From assembly GCF_022565915.1 (NCBI RefSeq), contig NZ_JAJOYX010000002.1:628293-692292 (forward strand): a DNA stretch of 64,000 nt. The letters run 5' to 3'. Under the pieces are notes generated by a model. That model was given only the letters and a program-made list of their open reading frames with translations. It was not told the origin of the DNA and searched no databases. Positions within the stretch are counted from its first letter, which is position 1; each line of letters starts with the position of its first letter. The position numbers and the translations under genes are program-made. Positions 36,404 to 45,551 of this stretch are shown piece after piece. Source of the DNA: Nesterenkonia sp. LB17 (GTDB taxonomy: Bacteria > Actinomycetota > Actinomycetes > Actinomycetales > Micrococcaceae).

Positions 36404-37760
36404 TGAACATCTTTGAGATGCGGCGCTGTCCGGACCTGACCACTCGCTTGCCGAAAAGTCCCAAGTCGTTCCCGCGAGCACTGAGACGAGTACGCAACGG
36501 GTATCCGGACCAGGAAAACTTCACTTTGGCCTTGGGCATCGCGGGTTCTGTACTACGTGGCCCCGTGATGGGGAGCGCCGCCTCGAGGGCATCGAGATCG
36601 ATACTCAGACGAGGCAGGGTTGCCTGTTTGCTCACCTTCAGGAGTTCGAGGGTCTCGAGCTCAGTCGACACCATCTGATGTTCCGCAACAACCGAGGCGT
36701 CGAGCGTGGAGAAGTAGTCATCGAACTTGAAGCGTGCGCCAGCCAGCGCTTCGTCTGTGACGTTCAGCCACACCCAAGGCACGCCGAACGCCTGGGCAAT
36801 GATCAGTCCGTGCAGCGATGTAGAGACGCAGATGTCGGAGCTTGCGATCTGATCGATCACTGTGGTCAGGTCATTCCGCACGTCGACCACGCTCACACCG
36901 TCGGTAGAGAGGGAGTCCAGCCATTTCCGATGTGAGTAGTGCGGAACGAACGACACGCCGGAAGTTCCGACATTCTCGACAGTCGGTGTGTATACACGCG
37001 GAAGCAGCAGAGCCGGATCTCCGAACACCTCTGGCACATCCCAGTCCAGCTGTGATGTCAGTTGGGCGTGTGTGAGCTTTCCTCTGACCGCATGCACACG
37101 AACGCCCTTGAGCTGCGTCAGATCGTGCAGATGCTTTTCGTTGATCTCACGGATGAGTCCACTTCCCCAGATGTCAGCGTTCGGACGCTTGATCATTTGA
37201 ATCACAGAACCCACGCTGACCAACGTGCGTCCCGGGACCTTCATGAATCGAGCGTTGACCGTCGGCCGGCCGGAATACGCCGAGATTACCCAGGGACCGA
37301 TAGAGTCTCCGAAGTTCGAGCGCTTGTCCCACCAGAATCCGGCGACGGGGTTCCTCGTTGGATGCGCCTTGCCCGCCTTGAGCAGCTCAAGAGCTGAGCT
37401 TTCCGAGATGAGAAACTGAGCCCACCCCGCAACGCGGTCCAAGACCGTCCGCGAAGACGCTGTCTCAGAGAAGTGCTCAATGACGTGGTGCTCACGAGGC
37501 TCAGCCACCAGCAGGGCTTGACCCAGAAGCGTGTTCCGGAGGAAGCGTTCGCTGGAGTCGGACTCGCCAAAAGCAATGAGTTCGGCTCCCCCAGCCTCGT
37601 TGGTGCGCAGCTCCAAAGACACGGTTCCATCACGCGTCTCCAACTCGAACACAGCTGAAGCTCGCTGGGACTTCCAACGGATGGCAACGCCCAAGACGCT
37701 CAAGGGCCGATGGTCTCGTGCTGCGGCGTGTGCTCTGCTAGCCGGTTGGGGGGCGCTCAT
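36393..37760 (-). CDS. Polysaccharide pyruvyltransferase family protein
   Basis: A 455-residue protein whose central part fits the polysaccharide pyruvyltransferase family, which transfers pyruvate from phosphoenolpyruvate to sugars as a ketal. Motifs are WWDKRSNFGDSIGPWVISAY (~residue 143), DIWGSGLI, VHAVRGKLTHAQL, VFGDPALLLPRVY and SSDICVSTSLHGLIIAQAFGVPWVWL (~330). The ~110 N-terminal residues and a basic C terminus (LRTRLSARGN, GKRVVRSGQRR) are extra; the latter may touch the membrane. Pyruvyl ketals would add negative charge to the surface polymer. The gene follows the large glycosyltransferase and overlaps the acyltransferase downstream. The sugar substrate is unknown. Confidence 0.82.
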   Translation of the reverse strand: MSAPQPASRAHAAARDHRPLSVLGVAIRWKSQRASAVFELETRDGTVSLELRTNEAGGAELIAFGESDSSERFLRNTLLGQALLVAEPREHHVIEHFSETASSRTVLDRVAGWAQFLISESSALELLKAGKAHPTRNPVAGFWWDKRSNFGDSIGPWVISAYSGRPTVNARFMKVPGRTLVSVGSVIQMIKRPNADIWGSGLIREINEKHLHDLTQLKGVRVHAVRGKLTHAQLTSQLDWDVPEVFGDPALLLPRVYTPTVENVGTSGVSFVPHYSHRKWLDSLSTDGVSVVDVRNDLTTVIDQIASSDICVSTSLHGLIIAQAFGVPWVWLNVTDEALAGARFKFDDYFSTLDASVVAEHQMVSTELETLELLKVSKQATLPRLSIDLDALEAALPITGPRSTEPAMPKAKVKFSWSGYPLRTRLSARGNDLGLFGKRVVRSGQRRISKMFSEK

Positions 37761-37896
37761 TGTTCTCCAAATAGTTGCTTCTTGATTGGGCTCGACGAAA
37801 CGCTACGCGCACCTCTCGGGACACTTCCACGATCGAACTCGTCAACGGTCCTCCGGTGATGATATGCGGACTGCCATAGTGCTCGGAATCAGTGCG

Positions 37897-40686
37897 TCAC
37901 CCGATCCGGTGCAGGTAGTCGCTGACAGTGCGATGTGACTGGACGAACGCCAGACCACGTTCCTGTTGCGCGACGTACTCCTGAGGATTCCACGAACTGT
38001 CAATAACTTCGGGCACTTCGCGCGGCTCGGCGTAGATCGCTGCCTCACCGAACTGTCCTCGCAGCCGGGGCGGAAGGATGCAGACTACTCCCTGCCGCAT
38101 TGCTTCGACGATGTAGGGTTCGGTCGATTCATCGGCCGAGTCACGGGTGTGTCCGAGGTAAAAGTCGATCCGACCCAGATATGCGCTCGGTCCTTCGGGA
38201 GAGGGATACTCGATGGTCCAACCCAGCGGGGCCAGCGGTTCCGCGAGAATACGCTCTCGGACCATCAGTTCCGGGCGACCCTCGAGAAGAACTTCAGCAG
38301 ATCCGTTGGTCGGCAGGAGCGACTCCCGTGCCGACTTGGTCTTAGGCCAGTTCCGTTCCTCCTCATCCATCGGACGTCCCAAGATTGGTCGATTTCCAAA
38401 GTCGGGAACACGCGTCGGTCCATCTTTGGGCGCGATGCCTAGCCAGAGTTCTTTGGAGAGCTGAGTGCTGGGCAACATCGCACGCAAAGCCTCGTAGATG
38501 AAGGACGACTGGGCCGCCCAGACTGGGTGCTGTCCAAAGATCTCGCCGCAGTTTCGAGAGACGTCCGCGGCGTCGTAACTCTGGCGACTCTGTGACATGA
38601 GGCCAGGCAGCTGATTTGCGACGACCACAATCCTCTCCGGCTGTATGGCTGATTCGGCTGCGGGCAAGAGTTGCATCACTGTGGGCCAGTGAATGAGCAT
38701 CAGCTCTGCAGTCGCAACTCGGTCCAGTGTCAACCTGTCTACGGAACCGTCGAGGAAGAGACGTTCCAACACTGGAACTATCCTGCGCTTAGATGCGCTC
38801 GGTATCAATCCGTTCTGAAGGGCGACGATTCCTACCTTGAGCCCGGAGTCCAAGGCAGTGCGAATCTCACGTTCGAGTGTGAGAGCGTTGCCTCCCTGAA
38901 GCCCGAATTCCGAAAGATAGATGACGTCGTAGTGCGGTACGTGACTCTTATCGCGTTCCGGCAAGAATGACGTCGGTCCCACGAATCTTCTGTCACCGGG
39001 ATCTTCAGGCATGAACGGAGATGCCCCGCTTCGAATGCGCTTGTGCCAATCACCGTAGGCATCCTGGTAGATCTCTCGATCAGGATGCCGGTAGCCCAAA
39101 CCGAAGTCGTTGCTCGTCAGATTCCCGTCACCCAATAGAGAGAACGCCATGGGGACATGATCAGTGGCGACCAGCTTCTCGCCGAAGGCGATCTCAAATC
39201 TTGTCCGATACTCCCCATCTGCGGACTTCCGCACAGCATCCCAGTAGCCGAGTTTTTCCATGACTTCAACACGTCGATACATGATCGACGCGAAGCTGGG
39301 ATGCACTACTCGATCAGGACCCCACCGGACGAGGAACTTGAGGTCTTCGTCAACTCGAACCCAGTTGACGATGTTGGCGTGCTTTCGGGGGTGTGCCTGG
39401 AGATCTCGTGCTTGACGCTCGATCTTCTGTGGATGATGCCAATCATCTTTGTCCGCCACAGTGACAAATTCGCCCTGAGCCGAAGCGAATGCCTCGTTTC
39501 GAACGGCGTACGCCCCACGGTTCTGCTCGCAGAAGGTCAGTCGGATACGAGAATCCGTCCGGGCCCAAGCTTCTAGCTGCTGCCGATACGGCGTCGAAGT
39601 CCCATCCTCGAAATACTGCGGTGAGGCGTCGTCGATGATCAAGACCTCGATGTTGGTCCATGTCTGATTCAGAAGCGACTGGATGGCAACATCTGTGGAG
39701 GCATCTGGTTCGTAGATCGGCATGATGATCGAGACAAGCGGCAGATCCGGTTCCTCGAGAGGCTGAGCACGCACTCGGATCTTGTCGAACGAAGGACTGT
39801 CGCCCTCTTCGAAATCCAACGGTGCCAGTCCGATCTCGGTGAATCGTTCGTTCAGGCGGGCCAGCCATTCACCCTTCTTGTGAGGCAACCCTGTGACATT
39901 TGGGTTGACTGCATTGAGCTGAAGAAATCTTTGCGAGAACGCGCGCCATTCGACTGGTTCTCGATAGTCCAACACCTCATCCGCACGAGAAAACTGCGCA
40001 TTCCACGTGAGAAGGTCCGAGTATAAGGAACGGTCGACGCCGTCGAAGTGCCGATCGATGTTGTAGATGCGGTTGGCAAGCTCGTAGAGAGTGAGGCAAT
40101 TCCTCAGATCCCATTCGCTCAGTCGCTGACTGTAGAGAACGCGCGCAAGCCCGAAGAATCCCGGTCGCCACAGGGCGCGTCTCAACGCAGCCTGCTCTTC
40201 GAGGTTCTCGGGATGAAGAAGGGCCTGTTCCGCGAGCTTCATCAAAGTGCGATAGCCATAGGCCCCGTGTGTGGCACTCAGCGCCAGCACCTCTCGAGAT
40301 CCTCGGGATCGCGTTTCACGCGCAAGCCTGATGAACCAATTAAGGCGATCGGGCCTTGAGCGTAGTTCCGCTGCCCACTGGTGCAGCACCTCGTCTGCCT
40401 CGAGTGCCTGTTCCTGCCGCTCCAACGAAGGCTGTCGCCCCATCCGACGAGGAGCAACGCGGTCTAGCCTGCGGTTTATCCGTCTCGTCAGCTGTCGGAA
40501 GCCGAATATCTCGACAGCTAGAAGAACCGCGAGCCCAAGGAGCAATCCGAGAACCACCATGCTCAAAACGTCGGCGGTTGACCCAATCAGGGCTACGGCG
40601 GCAGCCAAAACGAACACCGTTACTGCAGTCCACTGCATCTTCGTCAGACTGCGGATCTTGCCGGCTAGCGGGCGGACAAAACTCAC
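37897..40686 (-). CDS. Large membrane-anchored two-domain glycosyltransferase
   Basis: A 929-residue protein. Two membrane helices at residues ~20-65 anchor it, followed by a helical region to ~residue 310. A family 2 GT-A domain starts near residue 325 (LPLVSIIMPIYEPDASTD, VLIIDDASPQYF, CEQNRGAYAVRNEAF, VTVADKDDWHHPQKIERQ). From ~residue 600 a second region (HYDVIYLSEFGLQGGNALTL, later RIVVVANQLPGLMS and PYIVEAMRQGVVCILPPRL) looks like a GT-B glycosyltransferase. GTG at 40686 has AAGGAACC upstream. It is the first gene of the leftward operon and is divergent from the acyltransferase at 40794. A bifunctional polymerising or bridging transferase is plausible but not shown. Confidence 0.8.
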   Translation of the reverse strand: MSFVRPLAGKIRSLTKMQWTAVTVFVLAAAVALIGSTADVLSMVVLGLLLGLAVLLAVEIFGFRQLTRRINRRLDRVAPRRMGRQPSLERQEQALEADEVLHQWAAELRSRPDRLNWFIRLARETRSRGSREVLALSATHGAYGYRTLMKLAEQALLHPENLEEQAALRRALWRPGFFGLARVLYSQRLSEWDLRNCLTLYELANRIYNIDRHFDGVDRSLYSDLLTWNAQFSRADEVLDYREPVEWRAFSQRFLQLNAVNPNVTGLPHKKGEWLARLNERFTEIGLAPLDFEEGDSPSFDKIRVRAQPLEEPDLPLVSIIMPIYEPDASTDVAIQSLLNQTWTNIEVLIIDDASPQYFEDGTSTPYRQQLEAWARTDSRIRLTFCEQNRGAYAVRNEAFASAQGEFVTVADKDDWHHPQKIERQARDLQAHPRKHANIVNWVRVDEDLKFLVRWGPDRVVHPSFASIMYRRVEVMEKLGYWDAVRKSADGEYRTRFEIAFGEKLVATDHVPMAFSLLGDGNLTSNDFGLGYRHPDREIYQDAYGDWHKRIRSGASPFMPEDPGDRRFVGPTSFLPERDKSHVPHYDVIYLSEFGLQGGNALTLEREIRTALDSGLKVGIVALQNGLIPSASKRRIVPVLERLFLDGSVDRLTLDRVATAELMLIHWPTVMQLLPAAESAIQPERIVVVANQLPGLMSQSRQSYDAADVSRNCGEIFGQHPVWAAQSSFIYEALRAMLPSTQLSKELWLGIAPKDGPTRVPDFGNRPILGRPMDEEERNWPKTKSARESLLPTNGSAEVLLEGRPELMVRERILAEPLAPLGWTIEYPSPEGPSAYLGRIDFYLGHTRDSADESTEPYIVEAMRQGVVCILPPRLRGQFGEAAIYAEPREVPEVIDSSWNPQEYVAQQERGLAFVQSHRTVSDYLHRIG

Positions 40687-40793
40687 GGTGGGAGGTTCCT
40701 TAATGTGGTCGCCGGTCAGGTTACGAAATCGACGGTAAGTATAGATGAGCCGAAGCAGTCGGCCTGGAATGCACTCCAGTAGCCTAGGCCACT

Positions 40794-42914
40794 ATGCCCC
40801 GAAAGCCTCTTGACCTGAATCCGCGCGCCGTCGCAAGACCGGCCGTATCCCGCTGGGATCTTCCGGAGCGCCGCTACCGACCAGAGCTGCACGGCCTGCG
40901 CGGGCTCGCCATCGCCGGAGTGGTGCTGTTTCACCTCTTTGGCGCGGGCCGGGTCTCCGGTGGCATCGACATCTTTCTCGCTATCTCAGGCTTTCTCTTC
41001 ACCGCCATGCTGCTGCGCGAGGTGGGCACCACCGGGCGCATCGACCTCATCCGCTACCTTGCGCGGCTGGCCCGAAGAATCCTCGCTCCCGCGGCGCTGG
41101 TCATTGCCGTGACCACCCTGGGGGGGCTGCTGCTGCTGCCGCTCACCCAGCACGCACAGCTTCTCACCGAGGCTCGAGCATCGCTTCTGTACTTCGAGAA
41201 CATCGAGCTCATCCGCTCGCAGCTCTCCTACGAAGCTGCCGGAGCCGAGACGAGCCCCTTCCAACACTTCTGGTCCCTCTCCGTGCAGGGCCAGTTCTAC
41301 CTCGTCTGGCCCGTCGTGGCGCTGCTCGCCGTCTGGCTCGCACGCCGGACCAGGTTCTCCCTCACCGTAACGATGGCCTCGCTGATCGGCCTGCTCATGG
41401 CGGCCTCGTTGACGACGGCCATCGTGGTCCAGCAGCAAAACCAGCAGGAGGCCTATCTTCTGACCCAGGCACGCATCTGGGAGCTTGGATTCGGCGGCCT
41501 TATGGCGCTTATCGGGGCCAGGCTCGTGCTGCCTGCTCGACTGCGAACCCTCGCGGGATGGCTGGGGCTTGCGCTCGTCGTCAGCTGTGGATTCGTCCTG
41601 GACGGGGCCGCGCTCTTCCCGGGTCCGTGGGCGCTCTGGCCGTTGGCCGGCATAGCGCTGATCTTCGCCTCGTCATCGCCCGGAGAGTCGGACCGGAACC
41701 CAGTGCATCGCGGCACCGCCGCCGGCCTGCTGGCCAGGGCCCCCTTCACCAGGCTCGGCGATATTGCCTACGGCCTCTTTCTCTGGCACTGGCCGCTGTT
41801 GATCTTCACCTTGGAATTCCGGGACGCCCCCGCCCTCTCCCTCGTGGACGCAGCGATCCTGCTCGCCGTCTCGCTCCTGCTGGGCTGGCTGACTTTCCGC
41901 TTCGTAGAAGAGCCGCTCGCTCGTGCGAGGCGCTCCCCTGAGCGACCGGCCCGCAAGGCGGGGCTCGTGACGCTTTCCCTGGCCGCCGGCACTCTGGTCA
42001 TCGGCGGGGTCACAACTACGACTTATGTGCAGATGACCACCGCTCCCCAGGAGGACGGGATGGCGATGGCGGGCGTGGACCGCTTGCTCTATCCGGGTGC
42101 TGACATCATCCAGGCCGACGAATCCGCCCTAGACGTTGAGTTCTATCCCGAGCTTGGCGGCATCTCCCGCCGGGTGCCCGAGTATGCCCGGACCGACTGT
42201 CACCAGCCCACCGGCGATCAGCCCGGTACTGGAGAGGTCCTGGTCTGCGAAGATGCCGCACAGCCGCAGGAACCCGCCCAGACGATCATGCTTGCAGGCG
42301 GTTCGCACGCGGGACATTGGCACAACGCGTGGATCATCCTGGCCGAGAAGCACAACTGGGAGGTCCTGGTGTCGACCAAGGGCGGATGTGTCTTCCGCGC
42401 AAATGACCCCGCGGAGACCTCGACCTGCGATGACTGGAACGACCAATTCCCAGAGGTGCTGGCCGAACGGGAGCCAGATCTGGTGGTCACACCCGGCACG
42501 GCGATCCCCCGAGAAAACGGGAATGAAGAGATCCACCACGGCGCGCAGGAACGTTGGAAACAGATCACCGACACCGGGAGTCATCTTCTTCTCATGCGCG
42601 GCACTCCCCGCACCGAGGAGAATATCCCGGACTGCTTGGCAGATGGCGGGGATGAGCTCTCCTGCGCCCCAGAGTTCGGCAAGTACGCCGACGTAGATCC
42701 GTTGAGCCAGCTCAACCTCCCGGAGAACACCTACATCCTTGACCTCACCGAACACTTCTGCCCCGAGCAGAAGTGCTCAGCGGTCATCGGCAACGTCTTG
42801 GTCTACCGAGACAGCCACCATCTGACGAACGAATACGTGGAGACGATGGTTCCCCACCTCGAACGCGCGCTCCAGAAATCGGTTCCGGAACTCTTCGCCT
42901 CCCAGGCAAGTTGA
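40794..42914 (+). CDS. Acyltransferase-3/SGNH membrane O-acyltransferase (group B, copy 4)
   Basis: A 706-residue group B enzyme: [50 protein letters not shown], then an SGNH domain with GGSHAGHWHNAW (near residue 502) and YRDSHHLTNEYVETM (near 674). The ATG at 40794 has no clear ribosome-binding site; a TAGCCT element ends eight bases upstream, so a leaderless transcript is possible. It stands directly before the exporter genes, in the same orientation, and so may be made with them. Confidence 0.88.
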   Translation: MPRKPLDLNPRAVARPAVSRWDLPERRYRPELHGLRGLAIAGVVLFHLFGAGRVSGGIDIFLAISGFLFTAMLLREVGTTGRIDLIRYLARLARRILAPAALVIAVTTLGGLLLLPLTQHAQLLTEARASLLYFENIELIRSQLSYEAAGAETSPFQHFWSLSVQGQFYLVWPVVALLAVWLARRTRFSLTVTMASLIGLLMAASLTTAIVVQQQNQQEAYLLTQARIWELGFGGLMALIGARLVLPARLRTLAGWLGLALVVSCGFVLDGAALFPGPWALWPLAGIALIFASSSPGESDRNPVHRGTAAGLLARAPFTRLGDIAYGLFLWHWPLLIFTLEFRDAPALSLVDAAILLAVSLLLGWLTFRFVEEPLARARRSPERPARKAGLVTLSLAAGTLVIGGVTTTTYVQMTTAPQEDGMAMAGVDRLLYPGADIIQADESALDVEFYPELGGISRRVPEYARTDCHQPTGDQPGTGEVLVCEDAAQPQEPAQTIMLAGGSHAGHWHNAWIILAEKHNWEVLVSTKGGCVFRANDPAETSTCDDWNDQFPEVLAEREPDLVVTPGTAIPRENGNEEIHHGAQERWKQITDTGSHLLLMRGTPRTEENIPDCLADGGDELSCAPEFGKYADVDPLSQLNLPENTYILDLTEHFCPEQKCSAVIGNVLVYRDSHHLTNEYVETMVPHLERALQKSVPELFASQAS

Positions 42915-43062
42915 CCCAGGGAAGAAGAAGGTGCGCTGATAGACTGACTCGCGCTCGGTCGGTCTCAAGTCTCAGCACCGCTCAGTGGCAGATCCAGAAT
43001 CTTTGGCTCAGAGTATGAAATCGCGCACCCGCCCGGTTGAGGCATCAGAAAGGAAGTCAGTG

Positions 43063-44001
43063 ATGGCCGCACCTGCTCTAGAGCGCGCCGATGAGACCCC
43101 GGAACCTGGCGAAAGGGGCAGAGTCGCCCAGCTCGATGGCACGGGGCTCATCCGCGTCGGTGCCCGGCCCCGGCTCTTCGGCTATATTCGCGAGATCTGG
43201 TCCTTCCGCCATTTCTTGTACTACGACTCACACTCCCGAGTCGCTTCGGCCAACAGCTACGACTCCCTGGGCCGAGTCTGGATGATCCTGAACCCGATGT
43301 TCATGGGGTGCGCGTACTTCTTCATCTTTGGGCTGTTGCTACAGACCGGTCGAGGAATCGATAACTTCATCGGGTACCTGATCATCGGAGTGTTTACGTT
43401 TCGGTTCTTCACGACTGCAGTCTCAGGCGGGTCGAATGCCATCGCTGGCAACCAGAAGGTTGTTCAGGCGTTCAACTTCCCTCGAGCCTGTCTTGTCATT
43501 TCGACGACCGTGAGAGAGCTCTTCTCCAGCCTTCCGATGTTCTTCGTCATGGCGCTGCTGGTTCTGACTATTGGCGACATGAAGCTCGATGGCGCGGCGT
43601 CCATCCCGACCGCGTTGAGCTGGCACTGGTTGCTCTTCTTCCCTTGCATCGGCTTGGCGTTGATGGTGATGCTTGGGTGGTCGTTGGCATTGGCTCGCGC
43701 TGTGAATGCACATAACGACGTGAAGCACGTGATCGGCTTCGGAACACGGATCCTCTTCTACACCTCCGCAGTGTTCTTCTCCCCAGAGCGGTGGTCCAAC
43801 ATAGGCGCGGACTGGCTGGTGACGGTCATGAACCTGAATCCCCTGTTCTGCGTGCTCGACATCATCAGGCATGCGTGGCTGTATGACGGCTTCGCAGACC
43901 CGGCCCGCTGGATCGTGCTGGCGTCATGGGCTGTAGGCTCCTTGCTCATCGGGTTCTTGATCTTCTGGCAGGGCGAGGAGAGCTACGGAAAGGAACGATG
44001 A
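43063..44001 (+). CDS. wzm: Polysaccharide/teichoic-acid ABC exporter permease (Wzm/TagG type)
   Basis: A 312-residue ABC-2 type permease with six predicted membrane helices (first at VWMILNPMFMGCAYFFIFGLL, last at IVLASWAVGSLLIGFLIFW). It pairs with the ATPase encoded immediately downstream to export a lipid-linked polysaccharide. ATG at 43063 is chosen because AAAGGAAG lies ten bases upstream; an upstream in-frame ATG at 42985 lacks a ribosome-binding site. NAHNDVKHVIGFGTRILFYTSAVFF and NLNPLFCVLDIIRHAWL are typical of this family. The ATGA overlap with the ATPase gene shows coupling. Confidence 0.9.
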   Translation: MAAPALERADETPEPGERGRVAQLDGTGLIRVGARPRLFGYIREIWSFRHFLYYDSHSRVASANSYDSLGRVWMILNPMFMGCAYFFIFGLLLQTGRGIDNFIGYLIIGVFTFRFFTTAVSGGSNAIAGNQKVVQAFNFPRACLVISTTVRELFSSLPMFFVMALLVLTIGDMKLDGAASIPTALSWHWLLFFPCIGLALMVMLGWSLALARAVNAHNDVKHVIGFGTRILFYTSAVFFSPERWSNIGADWLVTVMNLNPLFCVLDIIRHAWLYDGFADPARWIVLASWAVGSLLIGFLIFWQGEESYGKER

Positions 44002-45035
44002 CGACGTCAACTCCTTACATATCTCGTCGCAGCAGAGCTTCTGAAGCAGATCTGATCGCTGAAGATCTCGCAGTTGAGTTCGATGACAACGCTGGAGACG
44101 CAACCGAGACCCGAGACGACCATCCATTCACCCAGCAAACCCCTGTGATCCGGACCGTCAAGCCCGAGAATGTTTGTCTCGTGGTAGACGATGCGTCGAT
44201 GACCTATCGTGTCCGTTCTTCATCGGACAAGCACGAGTCTTCGGGGCGCATAGCTCGAGGGATCAAGCGCGTCACAGGCGCTGGCTGGGCCGAGGTCCAC
44301 GCCCTCTCGAGCCTCAGCTTCATCGTAAATCGCGGGGAATCGGTCGGCGTGATCGGAACCAACGGCTCCGGTAAGTCCACTCTGATGAAGCTGCTCACCG
44401 GTAAGGTCCGCCCGACCAGCGGTGAGGTTTACGCCACCTCGACCCCTGTGATGCTCGGCGTCAATGCCGCCCTGGTCAAAGAGATCTCCGGCCGAGAGAA
44501 CATTCGCCTCGGCTGCCTGGCCATGGGACTTTCTCCCGAGCAGACCGCGGCGAAATACGATCAGATCGTGGAAATCTCCGGGCTCAGCGACGCCCTCGAG
44601 ATGCCGTTGAAGACCTATTCCTCTGGCATGTCCTCCCGTCTTCAGTTCGCCATCGCGACCTCGGTCGACCCGGACATTCTTCTCATCGATGAGGCACTGA
44701 ACACTGGAGACGCACAATTCCGAGCGCGCACCAAGGAGCGCTTGGATGAGGTGCGTTCCAACGCCGGCTGTGTCTTCCTGGTCTCTCACTCACTGGGCAC
44801 CATCAAGCAGATGTGTACGCGTGTGATCTGGATCGAGCAGGGTGAGATGCTCGCTGACGGCGACCCCCAATGGGTGTGTGACCAGTATGAGGAGTACACC
44901 TCGCACAAAGCCAATGGCCGTATGCGCGCAGCAAAAGTGGTGTATGAGCGTACCCGGCTCCGGCTGGATCGGATGCAGATCGACTTCACCACTGGGACCC
45001 GCCCCAAGAAGGCCGGCACGGGCCGCAATCGCTGA
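43998..45035 (+). CDS. wzt: Polysaccharide/teichoic-acid ABC exporter ATPase (Wzt/TagH type)
   Basis: A 345-residue ABC ATPase: Walker A GVIGTNGSGKSTLMKLL (~residue 120), Q-loop region with MLGVNAALVKEISGRENI, signature TYSSGMSSRLQFAIA, Walker B DILLIDEALNTGD and the switch His in VFLVSHSLG. Unusual are ~85 acidic residues before the nucleotide-binding domain and a short C terminus without the carbohydrate-binding domain found in O-antigen Wzt proteins. Export would therefore be of the TagH/short-Wzt type, without terminal-modification recognition. It starts at ATG 43998, overlapping the permease stop. Confidence 0.92.
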   Translation: MTTSTPYISRRSRASEADLIAEDLAVEFDDNAGDATETRDDHPFTQQTPVIRTVKPENVCLVVDDASMTYRVRSSSDKHESSGRIARGIKRVTGAGWAEVHALSSLSFIVNRGESVGVIGTNGSGKSTLMKLLTGKVRPTSGEVYATSTPVMLGVNAALVKEISGRENIRLGCLAMGLSPEQTAAKYDQIVEISGLSDALEMPLKTYSSGMSSRLQFAIATSVDPDILLIDEALNTGDAQFRARTKERLDEVRSNAGCVFLVSHSLGTIKQMCTRVIWIEQGEMLADGDPQWVCDQYEEYTSHKANGRMRAAKVVYERTRLRLDRMQIDFTTGTRPKKAGTGRNR

Positions 45036-45041
45036 ACGTGC

Positions 45042-45086
45042 AAGAACGGCGGCCCAGGGATCCACATCCCCAAAGCCGCCGTTCTT
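45042..45086. terminator. Terminator between wzt and ndk
   Basis: AAGAACGGCGGC (45042-45053) pairs with GCCGCCGTTCTT (45075-45086) around a 21-base loop. It lies between convergent operons and could serve both. Confidence 0.75.
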
Positions 45087-45137
45087 CGGTCCAATCACAC
45101 GCTCAGCTGCTCAACCACGCCGAGCGCCTACTCCCCT

Positions 45138-45551
45138 TCAGCTGAACCAGATGCCGATCTCGCGCTCGGCGGACTCCACCGAGTCGGAGCCGTGGACCAG
45201 GTTCTTCTGCACCTTCTCGCCCCAGTCCCGGCCGAGGTCTCCGCGGATCGTGCCCGGAGCCGCCGTCGTCGGCTCTGTGGTGCCGGCAAGGGAGCGGAAG
45301 CCTTCGATGACGCGCTCACCCTCCACGACCGCGGCGACCACCGGGCCGGAGAGCATGAAGTCCACCAGCGGCTGGTAGAAGGGCTTGCCCTCGTGCTCGG
45401 CGTAGTGCTGCGCCAGCTGCTCGGTGCTGGCGCTGAGCTGCTGCAGCGCGGTGACGCGGTAGCCCTTGGCCTCCACCCGACGCAGGATCTCACCGGTCAG
45501 ACCTCGCTCAACACCGTCGGGCTTGACCAGGATCAGGGTACGTTCAGTCAT
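45138..45551 (-). CDS. ndk: Nucleoside diphosphate kinase
   Basis: A 137-residue kinase that balances nucleoside triphosphate pools. It has the canonical start [35 protein letters not shown] and the phospho-accepting His in KNLVHGSDS (~residue 115). ATG at 45551 has GAGGAG upstream; an upstream in-frame start at 45626 would run through the neighbouring gene. The start overlaps the DUF4233 stop by eight bases. It is the last gene of the ileS-folC-DUF4233-ndk operon. Confidence 0.97.
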   Translation of the reverse strand: MTERTLILVKPDGVERGLTGEILRRVEAKGYRVTALQQLSASTEQLAQHYAEHEGKPFYQPLVDFMLSGPVVAAVVEGERVIEGFRSLAGTTEPTTAAPGTIRGDLGRDWGEKVQKNLVHGSDSVESAEREIGIWFS

